Made by a program: the position numbers and the translations under genes
The notes under the pieces: model-generated
Told to the model about the DNA's origin: nothing
Database searches by the model: none
What the model saw: the letters and a program-made list of their open reading frames with translations, nothing else
Origin: Pelodera strongyloides
Taxonomy: Eukaryota; Nematoda; Chromadorea; Rhabditida; Rhabditidae
Reading direction: 5' to 3'
NCBI GenBank assembly: GCA_036852015.1
Contig: JAANDG010000408.1
Location: 1-64,000, forward strand
DNA length: 64,000 bases
Shown here: piece after piece, positions 36,096 to 46,207 of the stretch
Layout of the letters: the number at the start of each line of letters is the position of its first letter
Position numbering within the stretch: position 1 is the stretch's first letter

Positions 36096-36240
36096 GGACA
36101 AATTTATCAAATTAGCGAGGCATCCTTGGAACAGGGAATTTAATTGATAGTGACATTTTCGCGCGAGCGGATTAAATTTGGACAAATGTTTATCGCTATC
36201 GTGCCACTTGGGTGGTCCTTCCCAGTCCAAATTTATGAAT
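36096..36240. repeat. Duplicated upstream segment, copy 2
   Basis: Counterpart of 32250-32440 (TTATCAAATTAGCGAGG, TTGGGTGGTCCTTCCC). No gene is supported in 35.6-36.6 kb. Confidence 0.6.
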
Positions 36241-36640
36241 AGGGGTGGTGGAAATGGGCGAAACAGTCCTGATAGACAAATAAAAGTCAATAAAAGTCGA
36301 GCGATACTACTAGCTACCAAGAAACACGCAAGACCAAGCGAAATTCATATAACAACAGCCAGCTAATTGGTAAGGCATTTTCCAAGTAAAGGACAAGGCA
36401 AAAAAAAAGAGAACCGTAGAGAACAATAGAACACGCTAGTTGTTCACACACAAAGACGATAAAAAATAATCAACAACGGCTACCTAAAAACAGCTGCATA
36501 CTAAAAAACGGCAATCATTAGCTACAATATCCTCAGAGGTGTGTGGTCCCGCAACCCTCAATTTCGGGTGATGGTTTGGCCGTCCAAAAAAACAAGCGCG
36601 TTATAAGGATTTATTATTTCCAATTAAAAATCTGTGCTTC

Positions 36641-37010
36641 TTAAAGGGTCAGGCCCATTTCAAATGACCACTAGTTTTGATTTCCATCTGATTCTCCATG
36701 TCAAATATAGTAGGATGCATATTCACCAATTTACCGTGGGCAGTCATACCCAACTATTTATCGCAGTTGGCACGCTGATTGGCCAATATCGCAATTGCCA
36801 CGCCCAATAGAGCATATTGCCCAATTAGCGCGAAGGGGCGTGACAACTGCGATAGATAGTTGGGTATGACTGGCAATGGTAAACTGCTGAATACTGCGTG
36901 AATTTTGCGCTTGAAAATTAGAAAAATATCGTATCCTACTATATTTGTCATGGAGAATCAGATGGAATCATAAAAAACAGGGGTCACTTGAAATGGGCCT
37001 GAGCCTTTAA
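36641..37010. mobile_element. TTAA foldback element, GGGTCAGGCCCATTT family, copy 1
   Basis: TTAA at 36641-36644 and 37007-37010. Long inverted arms include AGTCATACCCAACTATTTAT and its complement. Related copies lie at 51905-52322 and 60892-61309. Confidence 0.9.
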
Positions 37011-37413
37011 GGCATGTTTATTGAAGCTGACACACCTTTCGATAAAAGGAAAGAAATTGAACAATTAAATCTCGTGAGCCTCCTCCTTTAGAGGTGTACC
37101 ACCGAAATTAACATCTCTTCGATGACAACCTTTCCGACTGATACCTAATTGATTATCATATTTTCATGGTCATCTTATTATAAAAGGAGCAGAGTTTACT
37201 TTTTTTGTTTGAAGCCGCGTGTGAACGCAACGAAAATTTGAATATCTAAAAGCTATAAAAGGAGAGCCGGAGCCCCGTCTTGAGCAAGCGAAATTCGAAT
37301 TTTATTCCGTGGTTTTTCAAGATACGTTGCAAACGTTTCACATAAGTGTGCCCACTGATGTTCCTGCAGTTTGGACTTTGAAAGTCGCCTCAGGCGGCGA
37401 TAGCCGTCTGGTG

Positions 37414-38481
37414 TTAATATACTCCACAAAATGTAGTAAATCCATCAACAAGAATCAACTGAAGTGTAGTAGCATTCACCAAATAACTATGACCATCCTC
37501 TTTGCAGTTCACATACGGTCCTATATGAATTGTACCATCGGGCGCTTGTACTCCAATTTCCACCGTTTCATCACATCTGCAGAAAATAACTAACTTTTTA
37601 GAGAAGTACACTATATATTCAACAGTTTTGTGAGCATAGGTGCATAGGATATCTTTCCTAAATTTTCTTCTTGTTGAAAGAATTTTCAGTAATTCATTTT
37701 AAGGGGCCGCTTGTTGAGACTTTTCAGTAATTAGTTTTAAAAGATCGATTATTTAATTAAAAACTCCACTGATATGATCCACAATCGCTAGAGGATTTGT
37801 AAAGAAGATTTTCTGTGGCTGGAACGCAAGAAGCATAGTAGATTGGACATGTGGTTGGCGCTGCTGGTGTCAACGAGGGACATGCAAACAGGCAATCTAA
37901 AATGAAATGTTTGCTTACAAGCGGTGTAGCCGGCAACTATAGGTTGGTGAGAGAAAAGGGAGGATCACGAGGATCAGTAGAGACAAGATCAGTAAGGCTA
38001 GGACTAGTAGGAAATAATCTCTAGACGAGAAAATTTCACCAGTGGTCGTTGTCGTCGTTGTCGTTGTGGTGGTGGTGGTTGTGGACGTTGAAGTGGTGCT
38101 CGTGGTGGTAGATGAAGTTTGAGTTGTAATTATTGAACTAGTACTAGTGGAAGACAGCGTGGTGGAAGAGCTAGCGGTCGTTGTCAATGATGTTGTTGTC
38201 GGAACCACAGTTGCTGAATAGGCAATCGTAAGGTATGTGTTTTCCGAAGGTTTGCAAATGGATGGGACTTTATTTGAAATGTATTTCATACGGCCAGTTA
38301 TAACTTTCCTCATAAACCCGAAATATTACTATGAAACTTATACTATACTTATACAGTAGTCTTTAACTAATCATGCGAATAATGAAAATAACTAACTTGT
38401 TGTTTCAGGTGGTTTATTAGGTAAACATGTTTTTCCACTTTCTGAGAAAAGCAGCAAGAATATACACAGATCCATCAGCAT
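37414..38481 (-). CDS. Secreted Thr-linker Cys-rich family, member 3 (182 aa)
   Basis: Exons: 38397-38481, 38040-38213, 37770-37896 and 37414-37576; phases 1, 1, 2; 549 bases including the stop. Signal peptide MLMDLCIFLLLFSESG, then KTCLPNKPPE. The linker is about 58 residues of Thr and Ser. The domain reads DCLFACPSLTPAAPTTCP, SCVPATENLLY, DCGSYQ, then CDETVEIGVQAPDGTIHIGP, VNCKEDGHSYL and DGFTTFCGVY-stop. The third and fourth exons are the same lengths (127 and 163 bases) as in member 2. All splice sites are canonical. It is the cleanest reference copy against which the deletion in member 2 can be seen. Confidence 0.88.
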
Positions 38482-38905
38482 TCTAACAAACAGTTCTTCG
38501 TTATGTATGAAATATAAATGAACTTATATTGACAAATTTGCTTGTTGTTTTTGTAATAAATGTTATGTGTTATGCTAAAATAGGGGGGTTATCTGCCTAG
38601 CGCAGGCTTTCCAAGATCCTTGGGCGTGTGTGCGGGCACCGTTCTAGAAACTAGTCAGACAAAAGGTCACGCTTCGTTTTTCCGTGTTTCATTTATGGTT
38701 TAGAGGCGTGGACAACTAGCTTTTCAAAAATTTGATCACAAACAACCGTATATGAAAAAAAAACACCGACTTTCGTACGAAATTCAAATGTTCATGATTC
38801 GTAGAAAGAGCGAAAATCATATGACAAGATAAGATGTCCTGTAACATTCTGATTTTTGAAGTATAAACACTGCAACATTTGAGGGTTCTGGATAATGTGT
38901 TTATT

Positions 38906-40537
38906 TCATATGTACTCTTCATACACTCCACAAAACGTAGTAAATCCAGCGACAAGAATTAATTGGCCCGTTTCGGAGTCCTGCAAATAGCTGTGCCCAT
39001 CGGCTTCGCAGTTCACGTAGGCTCCGAGGTGTATAGTGCCGTCCGGTGCTTGCACTCCAATTCCCATTATATCATCGCATCTGACAGAAAAGAGACAATT
39101 CGAATTAAATAAATGTATATTTTTACGCAAGCTCTAGGGCTTATTCGCTTATTCCTACGCGAGTTCCTGCATATTGCAAAATGCAAATTCCTAAATAATT
39201 ACATTTCCTACGCGAGCTCCTAGAGCAAACCACTAAATGTTGCGCGTAAATTAGAGATACCATCACTCCACATACAAATTGGATTCCATGTCCATCGTCT
39301 GAAACAAACCTAATTATTTGATGTTAGCAGTTTTGGGAGGAGTAAATTTTCTACCGCAGCGCATGGTTAGTTGCTTAAAGGGAGAGGCCCACTAGAAAAA
39401 AGACTTTCTTAATTTACTTGCACAGAAGGTCCGGAATTTCAGAAATATTACTATGAAAGCCGCATTTCATTACGCCTAGAACTCGCTGAGTTATTACTCG
39501 GCAAGCCGTTCTGGCCATGTACCATAGTCGTAATCAATTTTGCTCTTTTAGGGTATTAAAGTAATTGGAAACGCGTTCTTGTAATGGTATCAATGTTCTT
39601 CATTCGTTTAACAATTATTATGTAGAACGCTAATGTATGCATATAAACCGTAAAAACGATATAACCTTTCTGACTACTGTACCTGGCCGAACTGTTTGCC
39701 GGGGAATAACTCTGTGAGTTCTAGGTACAAAGAAATGCGGATCTCATATTAACATTTCTGAAATTCCGGACATTCTGTGCAAGTAAATTGAGGAGAACTT
39801 TTTTCTCATGGGCCTCTTCCTTTAATACGTTGCCTCCAAGACAAGGTAAATATAGATATTATCTAGTCACTCTACTGATATGATCCGCAACGTCTTGAGG
39901 ATTTGTACAGAAGGTCGTCTGTTGCTGGAACACAAGATGCAAAGTAGATCGAACATGTAGTTGGTACGGCAGGTGACAATGGCGGGCACGAAAATAGACA
40001 ATCTGAACTATTTGAGCTACAAACTAATTCTCAAATGTTTCAGAGCGAGCTTCCTTCTTTCGCTACAGTACACAAAAAAGCATCATTATTTTCATATTGT
40101 TGGTCCCGAGAGTGTCGAGCTAATATGTAGCAATGTAGCAATATTCATACAATAAGTAATGAGGGAAAGTCGAGATGAAAAACTTCACCGCGTGAACATT
40201 TTTGAAATTTAGTGTGTAATTGAATTAGTACCGATGACAAATTATAAATAAATAGTAAGTTCCTTTTCGTGAGCTCCACATCGTAAAAAAATGTGGCAAA
40301 TTTTTCAAAAAAAAAATATTTTTACCGTTGGTTGTTGATACTGCTGATGGAAGCGTCGTTTCTAAAATGACAAACAGAGTGGAAACTAACAACGCCCTTG
40401 ACTGACACTTCTAAATAAACACTTAAGGTCAATGCTAGTTTAAACCAACCATTCGGTGATTCTTCATCCTCCTTACATGTATCTGCGCTTGCTGCGAACA
40501 CGACGAAAACAAATATTAGTGACAAATTCCCGTCCAT
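38906..40537 (-). CDS. Secreted Cys-rich family, member 4, short linker (141 aa)
   Basis: Exons: 40450-40537, 40326-40361, 39876-40002 and 38906-39080; phases 1, 1, 2. Signal peptide MDGNLSLIFVFVVFAASA, then DTCKEDEESPNG. The linker is only ETTLPSAVSTTN. The domain reads DCLFSCPPLSPAVPTTC, SCVPATDDLLY, RCGSYQ, then MGIGVQAPDGTIHLGAYVNC, DGHSYL and GFTTFCGVYEEYI-stop. The tail is four residues longer than in members 2 and 3. Intron 3 holds a TTAA element. It is head-to-head with member 5. Confidence 0.88.
39375..39825. mobile_element. TTAA foldback element, GGGAGAGGCCC family, copy 2
   Basis: TTAA at 39375-39378 and 39822-39825; inverted ends AGGGAGAGGCCCACTAG and ATGGGCCTCTTCCT. Related to 34401-34846. 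It is in intron 3 of family member 4. Confidence 0.88.
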
Positions 40538-41246
40538 ACCGTCCTTAAATAACTGTTCTAAAAATATTTAGAATTAAGCTATGAGGCAAGCATAGCATAA
40601 TCAACACAAGAGTTCTATACAATACAACTTCTCCCACGGTGAATAACTGAAGGGATAATGCGATTGAAGAACTGAAATCAGAGCTTGATGGGACTAAGTA
40701 ATAAGAAGTGACAAGTGACAAGTGATGAAATTATGCCTAAAAATGAAAACAGTTATTGAACCAATTGAACGTATACAAATTGGTTTCTGTATTTCTTCAG
40801 CACAATAATAATCCATAAAGTGTGAGCCACCTTTTTTAAATGTATCAAAGACTCAAAACAAGATATGGATGGCACTCTCAACTGTGGTTCTGAGAATTCA
40901 AACGTTAAACTAAATTTCGGGAGTAATATTGCCGATTTCCTTTTCATAATAAAAAAAACCCCGGTGGCTCACATCTCAAAAACGTGGCTGTATTGTACGA
41001 ACTGACTTTATGGACTATTATTGTGCAGAAGAAATAAGAAAACCACAGTTATTATTACTATTATTTTACTCAGCACGATGTTAGGTATTTGTTCAATTGT
41101 TCAATAAGCATTTTCGTTTTTCATTACGCCATAATTTGTAACGATTTGGCATTTTCTAAACCACATCAATCAATACCTTTAGTTCCACAGGTGATCATTG
41201 CATATACATAAATGAAATGACATTCTTATACGCCGTTGGAGAATTT
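40538..41246. promoter_or_regulatory. Shared upstream region of divergent members 4 and 5
   Basis: About 0.7 kb separates the start codons of two family members transcribed away from each other. I see no other gene and no specific factor site. Regulation from this interval is inferred from position only. Confidence 0.35.
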
Positions 41247-42183
41247 ATGTTTAGAATTCCAGCGTTGATGCTTGTCGCGGTAATATTTGTAATCGTCTTG
41301 CTCACATCAAGCGCCGACTCCTGCAAGGAGGATGAAGGTTGGTTTAATAGAGCATTGGGTCTAGGCAACAAACGAACTTTCCGTCGGGCGTATGGGCGTT
41401 ACTAGACTGCTTCTTTTTTATTGGATTGTCTTTTGGTCATGCATACACTTTTAGTCTGAATCAGGTTATTTGTTGTATTTTGCTCCTGTTTAGAAACGAC
41501 GCTTCCATCAGCTGAATCAACAACCAAAGGTAATCCCTATATTGTGAAAAGGGTTACTCTCCGCAATCACCACGTCGTCGACCTGTACAGCTACAACTAT
41601 GACAACCACAGGCAAAAGACATACATGGACATGAAGGTTGCACATTATCAGAGTAACCGAATCAATGGTAATTTTTAGACTGCCAATTTACTTGTCCGCC
41701 GCTGACACCAGCTGTTCCTACGACATGTTTTGAATACTATGATTCTTGCGTACCAGCTACAGAAGACCGGATCCGCAAATTTCCCTATGTATGTGGATCA
41801 TATCAGTGAGTTGTGGTTTATGTCATAGGTCATAGGTAGGGACCCTATCATATTCGTCGGGTGAATTTGTGTATGCAAAAATAAAAATCATATGCTTGTG
41901 TGGTGGAAAGTGGAAAGTACACTTTTTTTATCATGAAGTTGTATCTCTAATGCAACAATAGTGCAGGGTCATAGAACATATGGAAATGTGTATATGTGTA
42001 CCTTTACTATTCTGTTTTAGGTGTGCGAATACGTTTGAGATCGGTGTACAGGCATCCGATGGGACACTGTATATCGGACAGTCTGTGGATTGCCGAGAAG
42101 ATGGTCACAATTATTTGATCGACGGAGAAACCCTTACTACGATCCTTGTCGACGGATTTACTACATTTTGCGACGAGTTTTAA
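41247..42183 (+). CDS. Secreted Cys-rich family, member 5, short linker (138 aa)
   Basis: Exons: 41247-41337, 41494-41529, 41679-41805 and 42021-42183; phases 1, 1, 2. An upstream in-frame ATG at 41217 would add ten residues; I chose 41247 because it gives a compact signal peptide (FRIPALMLVAVIFVIVLL). Exon 1 ends SADSCKEDE. The linker ETTLPSAESTTK is almost identical to that of member 4. The domain reads DCQFTCPPLTPAVPTTC, SCVPATEDRI, VCGSYQ, then CANTFEIGVQASDGTLYIG, VDCREDGHNYL and DGFTTFCDEF-stop. It is the only member on the plus strand. Confidence 0.88.
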
Positions 42184-42315
42184 TACCTTGCAAACAAACG
42201 TTTTATAAGAATCAAAGAGAAACTGCATGTACATACTAGTTATCGCAATACTTTGTTCCCCACACTCAAAAGTCGGCTTGTTCGTAACCATCAATGTTCT
42301 CACTGGTGCTTCCTC

Positions 42316-42395
42316 CTTACTAATATTCTTGTCGACGTATCTGCTACCTTTTGCGCGAGTTTTAATAATTTTAACAAACGCGAATCAAAGAGCAG
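42316..42395 (+). pseudogene. Decayed duplicate of the last exon end of member 5
   Basis: CTTACTAATATTCTTGTCGA, then ACCTTTTGCGCGAGTTTTAAT and AATCAAAGAG, matches 42131-42222 in order, with scattered changes. It is a tandem partial copy of the 3' coding end plus 3' flank. The stretch from 42.4 to 42.9 kb shows nothing else. Confidence 0.7.
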
Positions 42396-42984
42396 TGTTG
42401 AAGTTGCTTGAAGTTGCAGGAAAATACTGTTTAGTTTGAGCGCAACAAACACATTATGCGCCAGTGACTATGGGCACACACAAAAAATACTTTCTCAATC
42501 AATCGGAGAAAAGTCTCCCAATAAGCTTGAACACTGATGCGTGAAGCACGGCAACAAAGTTAGTACGGAAAGTAAATTGATGCAACCGTATGCTCAACAG
42601 AATAGGTTCAGTCGCATCATCACGGGTTGGATTTATGAACCCAGCAAGATACCGTAATCGAATCTCAGCCAGCTAAGAATTGGTCACACCGACGACAAAT
42701 AATTATTCCATAACATTCGGTGCAAAGTATCTCAACAAGCAGCACAAGTTTGCCTAATGAAAACAAATCATTGCATGAAGTACGACAACAAAATACGGTG
42801 AACGAACTGATGCATTTTGAACTCCAGACAACTTAGGTACGCAGGCCATCCCGCATCCTCTCGCCCATCCTCCTTCTTTGAAATCTTTATTTTTTGAAGG
42901 GGAGAGGGATTGGCCCATATTTTCAAAAGGTGAACCAGAACAACGAGAATAAATCCGAGTTAATCGGATACGACTCCGCCGTTT

Positions 42985-43193
42985 CCATACTTTTGAAGAT
43001 TCCGGTACGGAACGTGAGCAACGGATCCACAAAGACGCCGCGGACGTTAGAGACCACAAGGCATCGGTTGTCAGAGCGACAGCCGCTGGTCGACGAGCGG
43101 GGGTCCGACGAGATTCGCCGCAAAGTCCAAGAGCGGAGGTCCGCCTATGTCATCTCCATTCCATCTTATTCCGCAATGCACCGACACCCCTAA
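42985..43193 (+). CDS. Candidate coding exon, GC-rich, unknown
   Basis: A GC-rich island stays open in more than one frame. One frame with high third-position GC reads RRKVQERRSAYVISIP and stops at 43193. Another ends in phase 2 at a GTAATT donor at about 43188 and would join the exon at 43349. I cannot decide between them and recognise neither. Confidence 0.3.
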
Positions 43194-43348
43194 AACAGTA
43201 ATTTGTACATAAACTCTAGTGATTTTTTGAAAATACCACGTATCACCTAAAAGTAAAAAGAATGGTAAGCCGCTAAGGAGCCGGGACGTTTACGAGCACG
43301 AGAGGTCTAGTAGAAAAAAAGAACACCGAATGTACCTACCAGATTTAG

Positions 43349-43932
43349 GTTGGACCCAGGTAGTTTCAAACCCATGATCACGGTCAGGAGAGACTTCATA
43401 CGGAGCAAAGGGACCGGGAGAAAGAATTACTGCACCACATTAGGAACGGTGATCGTCCCGGGTAGGCCGAAGGGTGCAAGCGAGAAACAGAGCCATGAAG
43501 ACTCTCAAGCAGGACCGAGACACTTCTCTAAAATAAACAAGGTTAAATAGTGAAACCATTGAATGGATATGAATAATTGGTAGATAGAGGCATACCATCT
43601 TGGGGAGAAGAACAGTGCACTAATGGTATGCGGTGCAGAGGGTACCATCTATCTACCCTACACAATTTTAAGCTCTGTTTGCACGTGTTTTCATCTCAAA
43701 GTTCTCAAAAGGGACAAACCAGTCATTTCCGCATTTTTCATACGTTCGTTCCATTGCGATGAGCGACGGATGACCACGTCTCCAGCATTTCCAGCAGAGT
43801 TTCCAAGTTATGCCCAAAGAAAGGCCAGCTTCTTCAGAAACAGCAACGGAGTTTGAACCCGCGTGCCACTCTTCCCAGGCCGCTGCTCCAACGATTTTGT
43901 CAAGCCGCATCGCCAGAACTCGCTCCACAAAG
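43349..43932 (+). CDS. Two candidate exons of an unknown plus-strand gene
   Basis: Exon 43349-43541 (TTTAG acceptor, AAG/GTTAAA donor) reads MITVRRDFIRSKGTGRKNY and GTVIVPGRPKGASEKQSHED. Exon 43786-43932 (TCCAG acceptor, AAG/GTTAGT donor) reads HFQQSFQVMPKERPASSETA and ends RIARTRSTK. The phases agree (0 to 0). Composition is polar and low in complexity, as in regulatory proteins, but no domain was recognised. The downstream continuation is not visible. Confidence 0.35.
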
Positions 43933-44145
43933 GTTAGTGCCTAAATAGAAAGGACGAAAAGGGAAAGTTCGCATAAGAAAATTACTGTAAGTGACATAAT
44001 TGTCGTAGGCTTCCTTTAAAAAAACTGTCGATATTCTACCATGGCCTTTGTGTATTAAAAATGAGACACCATAAAATCGATATGTGCATAAAGAATGCAA
44101 AAGAATATATGTGGTTTATAATGGTTGGCAGGTAGTACTAAGAGA

Positions 44146-44181
44146 TAGAGAGAGAGAGAGAGAGAGGCAGGTAATAATAAG

Positions 44182-44216
<35 letters not shown>
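44146..44216. repeat. GA microsatellite
   Basis: Two GAGA blocks separated by CAGGTAATAATA. No gene signal around it. Confidence 0.9.
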
Positions 44217-44218
<2 letters not shown>

Positions 44219-44362
44219 AAAAGAATATTTCCAAAATCACTGTATGTTAACTAATCGAAGCATATCTAGGAGAATTCTGTAAAGAAAGCCAGCCAGCTAA
44301 AAATTCTTTTCCCATTTTTCCTAAGTACCCAGTCCTTCACAAATCAAAAAGCATAAGTGCAA

Positions 44363-44570
44363 CCTAATGCCCCAGATAGAACGCGCGCTCTAGCGGGCTC
44401 TGAATCGCTAGCTCGGAGTCACCCGGTCAATTCGGAGACCGCTCTAGCGCGCGCCCACGCGGGGGCACGTTATAAAACGGGGCCTCAATTGCTCTCTCGG
44501 AGTAGACCGGCCCGACCAATTGTGGTACCCATCTCAATACGTGATCTATCTAGGGCATTAGATCACAGGT
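44363..44570. repeat. GC-rich inverted-repeat element
   Basis: CTAATGCCCCAGATAG at the left and CTATCTAGGGCATTAG at the right are near-perfect terminal inverted repeats around a GC-rich core with repeated GCTCTAGCG and CTCGGAGT motifs. It is quite unlike the A/T-rich surroundings. Confidence 0.6.
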
Positions 44571-44824
44571 ATGCTAGATGATTTGTGGAGAACTGGGCTC
44601 TTAAGAAAAATGGGAAAAGTACGCTACGGAATCACGCTAAGGAACAAAAAGGAACATTATGGTAAGCTAAGGCGCAGGAGGCACGTTACGGTAGGTACCT
44701 ATGGGGCATGGTGGTAAGCTATGCTATGTCGGTAAGATTGGCGTAAAACGGGGCTGGAGGGGTGCAAGGTTCAACGTTGTTACGGTTTCCTAATAACGAA
44801 AAAATGCGGAGACAACTAAGAAAT

Positions 44825-45002
44825 AGAGAGATAGATAAAGACGGATAGACAGAGAGCGAGCGAGAGAAGATACAAAGAGAAGAGAGAAGAGCGAGAGTGA
44901 GAGATAGTGGAAAGAGCGAGAAGTGAGGAGAAAAGGGAGGAGAGACGAAAAAAAGAGAGAGAGAGAAAGAAAGCGGGAGAGAGCAAGAAAACGAGAGAGA
45001 AT
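44825..45002. repeat. Imperfect GA-rich tract
   Basis: A long impure GAGA/GAAA tract directly beyond the exon ending at 45043. Confidence 0.85.
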
Positions 45003-45042
45003 GGAGACAATAGAGGAAAAGAGAGACCGAAAAGTGTTTCCT

Positions 45043-45509
45043 TTACTGGTATAAATCAAGGAAACGCACCCAACGGAGATCCAGGAGGTCGTGGTTCTCC
45101 ATGATGTTGCCCCGGTCCTGGTCTACGATGTCGACTTCGTCGTTGCCATCCACGTGCAGCTCCTTCGGCACCACGTCATCAAGACCCCATGCCGAGTTCA
45201 CAGAATTTTTCCAAAAGTGCACTGTACCGTTGTCGATTCTAAATGGATAACAAATTAGCTTGAAATTCATTTCCGTGAAAAAAAGGTAAGTAAAAAACTT
45301 TGGAAACAATTTAAATTAGCTTAATGGTTGCATAAACTACATGAATATATAAAATCTCTAATAACACTCCCAAGCATATATATATACCGAAGCATTGAAA
45401 CGGAGACAGCAATACCTTTTAAATTGACTGCTTTAGCTCTTGGGCCGGTCGGTATCCAATGCAACACTTGAATGAGGTTTGGGATACGGCAAATATCGTT
45501 GTCGTTTGC
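45043..45509 (-). CDS. Two exons of an unrecognised minus-strand gene
   Basis: Exon 45388-45509 (TTTCAG acceptor) reads ANDNDICRIPNLIQVLHWIP, TGPRAKAVNLKG and SVSMLR. It ends in phase 2 at a GTATAT donor and joins in phase to 45043-45238: IDNGTVHFWKNSVNSAWGLD, then VPKELHVDGNDEVDIVDQD. The frame stops at 45043-45045 after RFLDLYQ, or a GTGCGT donor at 45070 ends the exon earlier. Neither upstream nor downstream exons were found in 45.5-47.4 kb or below 45 kb. The fold is unknown to me. Confidence 0.5.
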
Positions 45510-45926
45510 CTGAAATATACGCAGCATTTATAATGCACTTACACAATAAGTAATAAGTAGCAGAAAACAAACAAACAGCAGCACAACATATAAGAAGATG
45601 TAGAAAGAAATGTGAGAGCGAGCAATACTTTCGGTACTACGTGTGAAAGAGAATCATCTAAACTGACACTGAGAATCAATAAAAATAAATATTGCGGCAA
45701 TTAGAACAGGCAATTATAAAAAGTTGCGATGGAAGACAATTAATTCAAGAACAATTGTATTAGGACTCTACTATGCACGTAGCGTGTAGCCAATTAACAA
45801 AAAGAGAAAGCACATGACACATGTCGGTTTTACATGTTTTACATGATAATCTACAGAACTGGAAACAAGCAAAAATAAATTTTACATAGGATATTGTTGC
45901 CAGTGGTTAGAAGGTAATCTAATGGG

Positions 45927-46207
45927 GTTTCCATGTATGCGATTCGCACCTGCGAAAATGTCAAACCGCTGTCCATGTTTGAGTCGATGTAAATGGCAGG
46001 GTCCCGCAGCGATTTTGGATTTAGTATGGATCTATTTCAAAATAGTACGGATCTAGTATGGATCTGATACACTTTCGCTGCAGGACCATGTCAAACGTGC
46101 GATTCGCATGGGTTACGGTAGGCAGTTGACATGCATGTAAAATGACTTGAACATGGACAGCGGTTTGTCATTTTCGCAGGTGCGAATCGCATACATGGAA
46201 ACCCCAT
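45927..46207. repeat. Inverted-repeat element, GCGATTCGCAC family, copy 2
   Basis: Outer ends GGGGTTTCCATGTATGCG and CGCATACATGGAAACCCC are exact complements, followed inward by GATTCGCACCTGCGAAAATG and its complement. The interior matches 27715-27992. Confidence 0.85.

Noticed and set aside
36754..36951. Frame repeated at 60951-61154, apparently conserved
   Set aside because: Both are arms of the GGGTCAGGCCC TTAA element family.
42754..43123. Minus-strand frames across the GC-rich island
   Set aside because: They lack matching splice sites and have poorer codon composition than the plus-strand frames; not enough to call a gene.
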